Of a DNA stretch of 64,000 bases, positions 8,316-15,943 are shown piece after piece. Each line of letters starts with the position of its first letter. The first letter of the stretch is position 1. Source of the stretch: Amycolatopsis azurea DSM 43854 (GTDB taxonomy: Bacteria > Actinomycetota > Actinomycetes > Mycobacteriales > Pseudonocardiaceae); the NCBI RefSeq assembly GCF_001995215.1, contig NZ_MUXN01000025.1:1-64000 (forward strand). Direction: 5' to 3'. A program made the translations under genes and the position numbers. The notes below the pieces were generated by a model, which saw only the letters and a list, made by a program, of their open reading frames with translations, was not told where the DNA came from and ran no database searches.

Positions 8316-9377
8316 TCACTTCGTCAGCCCGGGCGCGTTCACGCCGGGCTTGCCCTGCTCCTTGAGCACGGCGTTGAGCGGGCCGAAATCGGCGAACCCC
8401 TTGAGGTCCACCGCGGACTTCACCACGCCCGCGGTCACCGAGTCCTGCGCGAGCTGGGTGAAGGTGGACGCCACCGGGTCGATGCCGAGGTCGATGCCGG
8501 AGAAGGCGCGGTCGAGGACGGCCTCGCTCAGTGTGCTGCCCGCGAGCGCCTTGAGTTCTCCGTTGACCACCTTCTTGGCCTCGGCGGGGTTGGTCTTCGC
8601 CCAGTCGATGGCGGCGAGTTCGCCCTTCAGGATGGCGGTGACGGTCTCCGGGTGCTGCTGCAGGAACTCGCTGCGGACGATGACGACCGTGGTCGGGAAC
8701 TTGCCTTCCGGCCACAAGGTCTTTTCGTCCAGCAGGACCTTCGCGCCCGCGTCCAGCACGAGCCGCGAGGACCACGGCTCCGGCAGCCAGCCGCCGTCGA
8801 GTTCGCCCTTCTTGAAGGCGTCGAACGTCTTCGGGTTGTCGAGGTTGGTGATCTTGACGTCGGGCAGCTTCTTCTCGGCGATGAACTTCTTGAGCGCGAC
8901 GTCCTGGGTGTTCGCCAGCGACGGCGTCGCGATGTTCTTGCCGGTGAGCTGCTCCGGGGTGGCGATCTCGGGCTTCACCACGAGCTGCGCGCCGCCGGAA
9001 ACCGCGCCGGAGACGAGCTGGATGGCGCCCTTGGACTTGGTGAAGGCGTTGATCGCCGGGCCGGAGCCGATGAAGGCGATGTCGAGCGAGTTGCCGAGCA
9101 GCGCGTTGACCTCTTCGGGTCCGGCGTTGAACGTCTGGGTGGTGAGCTTCGTCGAGCCGAGTTCCTTGGCGAAGTAGCCGTTCTTGACCCCGATCAGCGC
9201 GGGCGCGTGCGTCACGTTCGGGAAGTACCCGACGCGCACCTCGCCCGCGGCACCCTGGCTCTTCTGCTCCGCCGGAGCGGCGGCGTTCTCCGCGCGTGAG
9301 CACCCGGCGATTCCTCCGCCCAGGGTCAGGGCGGCGAGAGCCGCGGCCAGGATCCGGGTTCTGTGATGGGTACTCAC
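8316..9377 (-). CDS. ABC substrate-binding lipoprotein, SsuA/NMT1-like (353 aa)
   Basis: Extracytoplasmic binding protein of the sulfonate/nitrate-type importer. The N-terminus MSTHHRTRILAAALAALT leads to a lipobox (GGIAGC), so it is lipid-anchored after signal peptidase II cleavage. RVGYFPNVTHAPALIG and GNSLDIAFIGSGPAINA are typical of NMT1/SsuA proteins. The frame is open to 9449, but the GTG at 9377 gives a standard signal peptide and has AAAGG ten bases upstream. First gene of the operon, divergent from the histidine kinase at 9609. The substrate is not defined by the sequence. Confidence 0.85.
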   Translation of the reverse strand: MSTHHRTRILAAALAALTLGGGIAGCSRAENAAAPAEQKSQGAAGEVRVGYFPNVTHAPALIGVKNGYFAKELGSTKLTTQTFNAGPEEVNALLGNSLDIAFIGSGPAINAFTKSKGAIQLVSGAVSGGAQLVVKPEIATPEQLTGKNIATPSLANTQDVALKKFIAEKKLPDVKITNLDNPKTFDAFKKGELDGGWLPEPWSSRLVLDAGAKVLLDEKTLWPEGKFPTTVVIVRSEFLQQHPETVTAILKGELAAIDWAKTNPAEAKKVVNGELKALAGSTLSEAVLDRAFSGIDLGIDPVASTFTQLAQDSVTAGVVKSAVDLKGFADFGPLNAVLKEQGKPGVNAPGLTK

Positions 9378-9608
9378 GGAGATGTCGCCTTTCGGGGGAT
9401 ACAGCTCGGCCTCGGGTGGTGGCCGCGAGAGTCGCATGTTCGGCCGCACACCTGCATCGCCATCCGCATGACGGGATTAATCCGGCGAAACCTTGACACC
9501 AGGCGAGACACTTGTTCCACATGCCAGGACAGGCGTCCCATGATCACCCTCCCCGATCGGGCGTCCTCCCGGTGTAACGGTCCGCGCCGAACGGGCGAAT
9601 GACGCTTA

Positions 9609-11156
9609 GTGGTGAAGCACCCTCGGACAGTCGCCATGGCGGGCGTGCTGACCGCCGGGATCGGGCTGGGCGTCGTCGCGACGACGCTCAAAATCGCCGA
9701 CGGCACGCACACCGCGCTCGACACCACCCTGTCCACCACGACCGGGTTCCTCTTCCTCCTCGCCGGCGCCGTCGCGCACGTGCGCCGCGCCTCGAACCCC
9801 ATCGGCCTGCTCATCGCGCTGGCCGGGCTCGCGCTGTTCGCCGAGGACCTCCAGTTCGCCAAGGACCCCGCCGCGCACACCGTCGGGCTGGCGCTGACGG
9901 CCGCGTCCAGCCCGGTGATCGCGCACCTCGTCCTCGCCTTCCCGCACGGGAAACTCCGCTCCCGCTGGGAGCGCGTGCTCGCCTTCTCCGCGTACGCCGT
10001 GGTCTTCGGGGCGGCCGTTCTCGGCCTGCTGGTCAACGACGATCCGGGGAACCTCGCCGCGGTCGCCGCGTCCGCGGAAGCCGAACAGCTGGTCAAACGG
10101 CTGCTGGAGCTGGTCGGCGCGCTCATCGGCGGCGGGGTCGTGGTGGTGCTGCTGTACCGCTGGCTCGCCGGACGGCTTCCGCAGCGGCGGCTGCTCTCCC
10201 CCGTCCTCGCGATCGCCGTGATCGGCGCGGTGAGCACCACGGTCGGCAGCGCGCTCGGCTCCGCGAATCCGGTGTCCGATCCGCTGCTGGACGTCTACCG
10301 GATCTCGTTCTGCCTGTGGCCGCTGGCGTTCCTGGTCGGAGTGCTGCGGGCGCGGGTCGGCAACGCGGAGATGATCCGGCTCCTGCTGGAACGCGACGGG
10401 TCCGGGCTGGCCGCGCTGGTGCAGGACGACGAGGTGTGGAAGGACAGCCGGTCGATCGACGCGCTCGACGCCGCCGCCGGGCTGGTGCTGGACAACCAGC
10501 GGCTCGCCGCGGAACTGGAGGAACGCCTCGTCGAGGTCCAGGCCTCCCGTGCCCGCATCGTGGCCGCCGCCGACGACGAGCGGCGACGCGTCGAACGGGA
10601 TCTGCACGACGGCGCGCAGCAACGGCTGGTCAGCGTCGTATTGCTGCTACGGATGGCCGAACGACGGCTCGGGAGCGAACTCACGCCGCCCGTCGCCGCC
10701 CTGCTGACCAGCACCATCGACGAACTTCAGGCCACCGTCACCGAATTGCGCGAACTCGCGCGCGGGCTCCGGCCCGCGATCCTCACCGAGGCCGGGCTGA
10801 TCCCGGCGGTCCGGTCGTTGCTGGACCGGGTCCCGCTCGCCGTCGACCTCACGGCCGCGGACGTGCCCCGGCTCAGCGGCGCCGTCGAGGCGACGGCCTA
10901 CTTCGTCGTGTCGGAGGCGGTGACGAACTCCCTGAAGCACGCTCGGGCGGAGGAGGTCCGCGTGCGCATCGGCGTCGAGGAGGACGGCCTGCGGGTGGAC
11001 GTCCACGACGACGGCACCGGCACCGCCGACATCGACGGCGGCTCCGGGCTGCACGGCCTGCGCGACCGGGTCCGCGCGCTCGGCGGCGAACTGACCGTCG
11101 CGAGCGAACCCGGCTCGGGCACCACGGTTTCCGCTGTCATCCCCCTGGACGACTAG
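9609..11156 (+). CDS. Membrane sensor histidine kinase, HisKA_3/NarL-type partner class (515 aa)
   Basis: Signal-sensing kinase with six or so hydrophobic segments in residues 1-245, a linker with coiled-coil character (about 290-320), the HisKA_3 box ERRRVERDLHDGAQQRL with phospho-acceptor H333, and an HATPase_c domain (about 410-515) with SEAVTNSLKHA (N-box) and GSGLHGLRDRV (G-box). Kinases of this class normally pair with a LuxR/NarL response regulator, but none is adjacent, so it is an orphan. Start: GTG at 9609, without a clear Shine-Dalgarno; an ATG at 9645 is an alternative that would remove the first basic residues. It ends tail-to-tail with the TetR gene, overlapping by four bases. 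Confidence 0.85.
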   Translation: MVKHPRTVAMAGVLTAGIGLGVVATTLKIADGTHTALDTTLSTTTGFLFLLAGAVAHVRRASNPIGLLIALAGLALFAEDLQFAKDPAAHTVGLALTAASSPVIAHLVLAFPHGKLRSRWERVLAFSAYAVVFGAAVLGLLVNDDPGNLAAVAASAEAEQLVKRLLELVGALIGGGVVVVLLYRWLAGRLPQRRLLSPVLAIAVIGAVSTTVGSALGSANPVSDPLLDVYRISFCLWPLAFLVGVLRARVGNAEMIRLLLERDGSGLAALVQDDEVWKDSRSIDALDAAAGLVLDNQRLAAELEERLVEVQASRARIVAAADDERRRVERDLHDGAQQRLVSVVLLLRMAERRLGSELTPPVAALLTSTIDELQATVTELRELARGLRPAILTEAGLIPAVRSLLDRVPLAVDLTAADVPRLSGAVEATAYFVVSEAVTNSLKHARAEEVRVRIGVEEDGLRVDVHDDGTGTADIDGGSGLHGLRDRVRALGGELTVASEPGSGTTVSAVIPLDD

Positions 11157-11872
11157 CGCCTGCTGTCGATCAGCGCGGCCAGGCCGTCGAGGATCCGCTG
11201 CAGACCGAACTCGAAACCGCTGTCGGCCGGCGCGCCGTCGACCGATTTCGCCGCTTCGAGCAGCGCCGGGAACATGTCCGGATTCGCCGTGACGTGCCCG
11301 CGCAGGCCGCGGTCGCCTTCCCAGGGCTGGGTCCCGGCGTTGTTCGTCGACTGGGTGTTGCGCAGATGCCCGCTGATCAGGAAGACCGCGTCCATCCGCT
11401 CGGCGCCGGTCAGCCCGGTGCCCGTGAGCGCGGCGACCGCGGACTCGGTCCAGCCGATCTCCCGCGGTCCGGTCGGGCGCACCCCGACCGTGGCGTCGGG
11501 CAGCCACGGATGCCGCTGCCAGGTCTCGCGCATCCCGAGCGTCCACGCTTCGAGCCGGGAGCGCCAGTCGCCGGGGACGGCCATCAGGTCCGGCGCGGGG
11601 CCGATGGCCAGTTCGGTCATCACCGCGGGCAGTTCGGCCTTGTTCTTCACGTGCCGGTACAGCGCCATCTTCGTGACGTCGAGCTTGCTCGCGACGAGTT
11701 GCATGGAGACGCCCGCGATGCCGTCGACGTCGGCGATCGCGGTCGCGGCGTCGGCGATCCGTTCGATCGTGAGCACCGGGCGAGCGCGTTTCGGCTCGCG
11801 CTGGGACAGCCCCCAGAGCAGGTCGGTGCTGCCGGCGCCGGGTTCCGGGCCGGCTCCCGTCGAGGTCGCCAT
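11153..11872 (-). CDS. TetR family repressor with TetR_C_1 domain (239 aa)
   Basis: Transcriptional repressor. The N-terminal helix-turn-helix lies around ERIADAATAIADVDGIAGVSMQLVASKL, followed by VTKMALYRHVKNKAEL. The C-terminal part (WTLGMRETWQRHPWL, MDAVFLISGHLRNTQ) fits the TetR_C_1 ligand domain of tetracycline-type repressors. An upstream in-frame ATG at 11893 exists; I chose 11872 (MATSTGAGPE) because GGAG stands seven bases before it. It is divergent from a broken RibD/DHFR-type reductase, a common pairing, so its original target gene may be dead. An 8-bp inverted repeat between them may be its operator. Confidence 0.85.
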   Translation of the reverse strand: MATSTGAGPEPGAGSTDLLWGLSQREPKRARPVLTIERIADAATAIADVDGIAGVSMQLVASKLDVTKMALYRHVKNKAELPAVMTELAIGPAPDLMAVPGDWRSRLEAWTLGMRETWQRHPWLPDATVGVRPTGPREIGWTESAVAALTGTGLTGAERMDAVFLISGHLRNTQSTNNAGTQPWEGDRGLRGHVTANPDMFPALLEAAKSVDGAPADSGFEFGLQRILDGLAALIDSRR

Positions 11873-11892
11873 CGTGCACTCCGCTTCGGACA

Positions 11893-11916
11893 TTCGGGGC
11901 TTGTCATGGCCCCGAA
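11893..11916. promoter_or_regulatory. Inverted repeat between TetR gene and reductase remnant
   Basis: TTCGGGGC (11893-11900) and GCCCCGAA (11909-11916) with an eight-base spacer. It lies in the divergent gap between the two genes, where an autoregulated TetR repressor would bind. Confidence 0.45.
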
Positions 11917-11922
11917 GGCGAG

Positions 11923-12273
11923 ATGGACTGGATGACCATGCCGTGGACCGACGACGTCAACGCCTACGTCGGCCCGCTCTGGGAGCCGGTCGACCTCATC
12001 GCGCTCGGCCGGAACCTGGCCGAGGGCTTCATCCCCGTCTGGCGGTCGAACCCGGAGGGGGAGACGCAGGAGACGATCGACATGATGAACAACACGCCCA
12101 AGTTGGTGATCTCGAACAGCCTCACCGAGTCACCGTGGGAGAACGCCACCGTCGCGGGCGGCGACCTGCCGGTGTTCCCCGCGCTGGACGCGCACCAGCA
12201 GCTGCGGCTGGTGTCGTCCAAGACCTTCGAGTGCGGCATCACCGCACTGCACCTGGAGCCGAAGAACTCCTAG
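11923..12273 (+). pseudogene. Remnant of a RibD_C/dihydrofolate-reductase-like protein
   Basis: The 116-residue open frame matches the RibD_C/DHFR-like family in pieces. MDWMTMPWTDDVNAYVG, LGRNLAEGFIPVW, NNTPKLVISNSL and ESPWENATVAGGDLP represent the middle. VFPALDAHQQLRLVSSKTF and CGITALHLEP represent the extreme C-terminus. Two parts are missing. The usual first strand with the start methionine (about 20-25 residues) is absent. So are about 45-50 residues between GGDL and PVFPALD, which normally hold the glycine-rich NADPH-binding stretch and a conserved strand. The join keeps the frame. Lacking the cofactor region it is very unlikely to be an active reductase. These are judgements from family knowledge, not an alignment. 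Confidence 0.75.
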
Positions 12274-12282
12274 GGGTGCCTC

Positions 12283-13149
12283 TCAGGCCAGCCCGCGGAT
12301 CGCGCGCGCGGGCGGCCGCACCCCCTGGATCGACGCGATCATCTCCAGCACCTGCCGGGTGCGCTTCACCTCGTGGACCCGGAACACCTTCGCCCCCTCG
12401 GCCACCGCCCAGGCCGTCGCCGCGAGGGTCCCGTCGACCCGCTCCGCGAGTTCCACGCCGAGCGTCTCGCCGACGAAGTCCTTGTTGGACAGCGCCATCA
12501 GCACCGGCCAGCCGGTGTCGGCCAGCTCTCGCGCGTGCCGCAGCAGCGCCAGGCTGTGCCAGGTGTTCTTGCCGAAGTCGTGGGTCGGGTCGATCAGCAC
12601 CCCCTCGCGCGGGACGCCGAGCGCGACGACCGCCTCGGCGTGCGCCGACGTCTCCGCGACGACGTCCCCGACGATGTCCGGGTAGCGCACCCGGAACGGA
12701 CGGGTGCGCGGAACGGCGTTCCCGGTGTGCGAGCAGACGTAGCCGGTGCCGAACTCCGCCGCGACCTCGGCCAGCTTCGGATCGGCCCCCGCCCAGGTGT
12801 CGTTGATCAGGTCCGCGCCGGCCTCGGCCGAACGCCTGCCCACCTCGTGACGCCAGGTGTCGACGCTGATCACCAGGTCGGGGTGCAGTTCGCGGATCCG
12901 TTCGACGAACGGGACCACCCGTCGGATCTCTTCCTCGACGTCGACGTCCGCGCCGGGGCCCGCCTTGACGCCACCGATGTCGACGATGTCGGCACCTTCC
13001 GCCACGGCCCTGTCGACCGCCGCGAGCGCGTCCGGATCGGAGAAGGTCGCGCCCTTGTCGTAGAAGGAATCGGGGGTTCGGTTGACGATCGCCATGACCA
13101 GGGCGCGGTCCCGGGCGACACGGCGCCCACGGAAGGTCAGCTCGTTCAC
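12283..13149 (-). CDS. folP2: Dihydropteroate synthase-like protein, FolP2 type (288 aa)
   Basis: TIM-barrel of the pterin-binding family. AIVNRTPDSFYDKG is the canonical first DHPS signature, followed by ADIVDIGGVKAGPGA, SVDTWRHEV, DLINDTWAG, IDPTHDFGKN and a C-terminal KVFRVHEVKRTRQ. Actinomycetes often carry two copies; the form with DxGGVKAGPG and short N-terminus is the FolP2 group, whose mycobacterial members lack ordinary dihydropteroate synthase activity. It is not in a folate operon here, which supports the FolP2 assignment. The frame is open to 13395, but homology starts at the GTG at 13149 (MNELTFRGRRVARD). It ends 10 bases from the reductase remnant. Confidence 0.8.
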   Translation of the reverse strand: MNELTFRGRRVARDRALVMAIVNRTPDSFYDKGATFSDPDALAAVDRAVAEGADIVDIGGVKAGPGADVDVEEEIRRVVPFVERIRELHPDLVISVDTWRHEVGRRSAEAGADLINDTWAGADPKLAEVAAEFGTGYVCSHTGNAVPRTRPFRVRYPDIVGDVVAETSAHAEAVVALGVPREGVLIDPTHDFGKNTWHSLALLRHARELADTGWPVLMALSNKDFVGETLGVELAERVDGTLAATAWAVAEGAKVFRVHEVKRTRQVLEMIASIQGVRPPARAIRGLA

Positions 13150-13237
13150 GGACCGATCGTAGGCGAGCGGGCGTTTTCGCGGGGGAATGCCGCCCATCGG
13201 GACCGTCCCGGACACCGGGAGCGGCCATTCGAGTGGC

Positions 13238-13271
13238 ATATCTGATATATGACGCAAGAGATCGGATCTCT
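13238..13271. promoter_or_regulatory. Two palindromic operator candidates before the GH105 gene
   Basis: ATATC-T-GATAT (13238-13248) and AGAGATC-G-GATCTCT (13257-13271) are both perfect and lie in the 279-base divergent gap. They are 158-191 bases before the hydrolase ATG, with ACTCGTC/GACGAGT (7-bp arms) just downstream. Their sizes fit GntR or LacI-type sites controlling a sugar-degradation gene. Confidence 0.5.
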
Positions 13272-13428
13272 CTTGACTCGTCGTCGAGAGGACGAGTAGA
13301 CGTTGTCCCGCAAGGAAATTCAGCCCGGCGGCCGCGGCCGCCCCCACAGCTGGTCGGGATGTCGACGGACGGCGGATCGGCATCCCGGCCACCACTCCCC
13401 CGGTGTCCCGGCGCAGGAAGGGCCTCGA

Positions 13429-14589
13429 ATGTCATCGGATCCTCTTCGCGCGGCACGCCTTTCGCGGCGCACGGTACTGGCGGGAACCGCGGGCGCCCTC
13501 GGCGCGCTCGCCCTGCCCGGCGTCGCGAGCGCGGCGCCGGCGGACCTGTCGCGGGCCGTCGTCGACTCGACGATGAAGCGCTACACCCCGGCCACCCTCG
13601 GCGGCTGGGGCTACACGCGCGGCCTCTACCTCTACGGCCAGTACCTGGTGTACCGGCGCACCGGCGAGAAGGCCTACCTCGACTACATCCTCGCCTGGTA
13701 CGACCGGTTCGTCACCGAAAGCGGGATCTCGAACGGTTTCACCAACCTGGACGCGATGCGCTCCGGGCAGATGTTCCCCTTGCTGTACACCGAAACCGGG
13801 CAGGCGAAGTACAAGACCGCCGCGGAGCAGCTGCGCCGCCGGTTCCCGTCCTATCCCCGGACGTCCGACGGCGGGATGTTCCACGCCACGAGCAAGACCG
13901 GACAGCTGTGGGCGGACGGCGTGTACATGGCGCAGCCGTTCCTCGCGCTGTACGGCAAGACCTTCGGCGACACCGGCTACTGCTACGAAGAAGCCGCGAA
14001 GAACGTCACCGTGTACTTCGATCGCCTCAAGGAGCCCGCCAAGGGCCTGCTCTACCACGCTTACGACGAGGACGGCTCGGAACCGTGGGCTTCGGGCGCC
14101 GGGCGGCATTCGAAGTACCACTGGGCCCGTGCGATCGGCTGGCTCGGGATGACGGCGATCGACCTCCTCGAGATCCTGCCCGCCGGGCATCCGCGGCGAG
14201 GACGTCTCGCCGACATCGTCCGGTTCCTCGCGGCGGGCTACACCCGCTGGCAGGACCGGGCTTCGGGCCGCTGGTTCCAGATCGTCGATCGGGGCGGCGA
14301 CAAGGACAACTGGCTGGAGACCTCGGCCTCGGCGATGTACACGTTCCTGCTCTCCAGAGGGGTGGAACGGGGCCACCTCGGGGCGGAGTACGGGCCTGTG
14401 GCCGCGAAGGGCTATCGCGGGGTCTTGTCCCAGATTTCGACCGGTTCCGACGGATTGACCGACATCGCGAACATCTCCGAGGGCACCAATGTCGGCGACA
14501 CCGCGTATTACTACGGGCGTAAACGCAACACCAACGATTTCCACGGTCTCGGCGCGTTCCTCATCATGAATGAGCAACTCGCCTTCTGA
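13429..14589 (+). CDS. Exported GH105-type unsaturated uronyl hydrolase (386 aa)
   Basis: Glycoside hydrolase of the GH88/GH105 superfamily (Glyco_hydro_88, YteR/YesR-like). Such enzymes hydrolyse the unsaturated uronyl residue left by polysaccharide lyases, for example on rhamnogalacturonan fragments. A Tat signal (LSRRTVLAGTAGALGALAL) and cleavage site (ASAAP) send it out of the cell. (Alpha/alpha)6-barrel motifs: GGWGYTRGLYLYGQYLVY, SDGGMFHATSKTGQLWADG (catalytic Asp region), HSKYHWARAIGWLGM and ISEGTNVGDTAYYYGRK. The frame opens upstream, but the ATG at 13429 is preceded by AGGAAGGG and begins a proper Tat signal. No lyase is in the window; another member of the superfamily lies at 23032. 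Confidence 0.85.
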   Translation: MSSDPLRAARLSRRTVLAGTAGALGALALPGVASAAPADLSRAVVDSTMKRYTPATLGGWGYTRGLYLYGQYLVYRRTGEKAYLDYILAWYDRFVTESGISNGFTNLDAMRSGQMFPLLYTETGQAKYKTAAEQLRRRFPSYPRTSDGGMFHATSKTGQLWADGVYMAQPFLALYGKTFGDTGYCYEEAAKNVTVYFDRLKEPAKGLLYHAYDEDGSEPWASGAGRHSKYHWARAIGWLGMTAIDLLEILPAGHPRRGRLADIVRFLAAGYTRWQDRASGRWFQIVDRGGDKDNWLETSASAMYTFLLSRGVERGHLGAEYGPVAAKGYRGVLSQISTGSDGLTDIANISEGTNVGDTAYYYGRKRNTNDFHGLGAFLIMNEQLAF

Positions 14590-14604
14590 GGTCGCCGCAC
14601 CGGC

Positions 14605-14651
14605 CGAAGGACACCTTCCCCGCGCTCGACCTGGGGAAAGTGTCCTTCGGT
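14605..14651. terminator. Hairpin terminator after the GH105 gene
   Basis: Arms CCGAAGGACACCTTCCCC (14605-14622) and its near-complement (14634-14651, one mismatch), 11-base loop, followed by TCGTTTTCGG. It starts 15 bases after the stop, so Rho-independent termination is likely. Coordinates could be off by one. Confidence 0.7.
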
Positions 14652-14733
14652 CGTTTTCGGGGGCAGTGCCGGGTATTGACGGGAGGCGCTAACATCGCAC
14701 GCTGCGACGCTCACTCCCAGGAGGGACGACCGG

Positions 14734-15738
14734 ATGCGCGAGACGCCAACCCAGGCTTCTTATACCCGGCTCGAACTCGGTGACACCAGCACGATCCCGG
14801 TAGGTGTGACGGTTTCCCCGCACATCTCCTTGGTTTCGATGCTCGTCGAGGTGGTCGGCGGGTACGACCGCGGCCTTCCCGCCGCCTGGCGCCGCCAGGT
14901 CGGCTCGGCGATCCCCGAGCAGGGATACCGTGCGGCGAGCGCGCTCGCCAGGCGGGGCACTTCGGTGCAGCCGGATTTCATCGTCCCGATCAGCCCCGGC
15001 GAGGACTCCTCCGCCGCGGCGCAGGCGGAGATGCTGCGCGAGCTGACGGAAGCCGACGTCCTGAAGGGCCTGGAAGAGGTCTTCGGGGACCGGTTGCCCG
15101 CGCAGTGGCGGCAGGCCGCCGACCATCCGAGACGGTGGGTCGCCTCGCTCGCGGACGCGTTCACCGCGACCCGGCTGGCGACCGAGAACCTGTGGACCAA
15201 GGCCCGGCCACTGCTCGACCGCGAGATCGAACGGATCGGGGTCGCCTCCGTCCGCGGCGGCACCGACGCGGTACTCGGCCTGCTCCGGCCCCATTTCCGG
15301 TTCAGCAACGGTTCCCTGCTGCTGCCCGACGCCGAACCGGCGCGGTACACCACCCGCGGCCGCAAGCTGATCCTCGTCCCGATGCTCGCGGGCTGCCGGT
15401 CGGCGGTGTCGAACTTCGACGAAGAGGACGCCATCTGGATCGGCTATCCCCTGCCGGGGCTCGACGGCCTGATCGAGAACGGCAGGCACGAAACGACCTC
15501 CGGTGTCGACGGGCTCGACCTCGTGGTCGGCGCCCACCGCGCGAAACTGTTGCGGCACCTCGGGAAACCCGCCCGGATGGGGGAGATCGCGAATCTCCTG
15601 TCGTGTGCCGCGAGCACCGCGACGTACCACTGCGAGCAGCTCGTCTCGGCGGGGCTGATCCAGCGGCACCGCGAGGGTCAGGTCGTCCTGGTGGTCCGGA
15701 CACCCCGCGGTGACGCTTTGGTGGACCTGCTCTCATGA
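14734..15738 (+). CDS. Winged-helix transcriptional regulator, ArsR-like C-terminus (334 aa)
   Basis: Probable DNA-binding regulator. The C-terminal region has HRAKLLRHLGKPARMGEIAN, then SCAASTATYHCEQLVSAGLI and a wing (QRHREGQVVLVVRTPRG), an ArsR-like winged helix. The N-terminal 220 residues have no recognised catalytic motif and resemble the DUF5937-type sensor part found in such actinobacterial regulators. The ATG follows CAGGAGGGACGAC, with a GGAGG nine bases upstream. It is in tandem after the GH105 gene but behind a strong hairpin, so it is likely its own transcript. Ligand and targets unknown. Confidence 0.7.
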   Translation: MRETPTQASYTRLELGDTSTIPVGVTVSPHISLVSMLVEVVGGYDRGLPAAWRRQVGSAIPEQGYRAASALARRGTSVQPDFIVPISPGEDSSAAAQAEMLRELTEADVLKGLEEVFGDRLPAQWRQAADHPRRWVASLADAFTATRLATENLWTKARPLLDREIERIGVASVRGGTDAVLGLLRPHFRFSNGSLLLPDAEPARYTTRGRKLILVPMLAGCRSAVSNFDEEDAIWIGYPLPGLDGLIENGRHETTSGVDGLDLVVGAHRAKLLRHLGKPARMGEIANLLSCAASTATYHCEQLVSAGLIQRHREGQVVLVVRTPRGDALVDLLS

Positions 15739-15771
15739 CCGGCGCGGCGGTGTCGTGAGTGGCTGCGCAAC

Positions 15772-15824
15772 GTCGCGAAAGCCACTTTCGCGACGTCTGG
15801 TGTCCCGAAAGTGGCTTTCGCGAC
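15772..15824. repeat. Hairpin of the GCGAAAGCCACTTTCGC family
   Basis: Perfect 19-bp arms, GTCGCGAAAGCCACTTTCG (15772-15790) and complement (15806-15824). Each arm is itself nearly palindromic. Between the convergent regulator and phoD genes. Confidence 0.85.
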
Positions 15825-15886
15825 GCCCGGCGTGGATGCGCGAGCGAGCGCGCCGGCCACACACCTCGTCCGCGTGGTCTGGACGT

Positions 15887-15932
15887 GTCGTGAGTGTTTT
15901 GGGTCGTTCTAACGACACTCATCACTCACGAC
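15887..15932. repeat. Hairpin of the GTCGTGAGTG family
   Basis: GTCGTGAGTG (15887-15896) and CACTCACGAC (15923-15932) with an inner TCGTT/AACGA stem. It sits 12 bases past the phoD stop and may act as its terminator. Confidence 0.7.
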
Positions 15933-15943
15933 CCCCGCGACCC

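Noticed and set aside
11274..12806. Plus-strand frame running across the TetR gene, the remnant and folP2
   Set aside because: Crosses three real genes and ends in Arg/Pro/Ser-rich nonsense.
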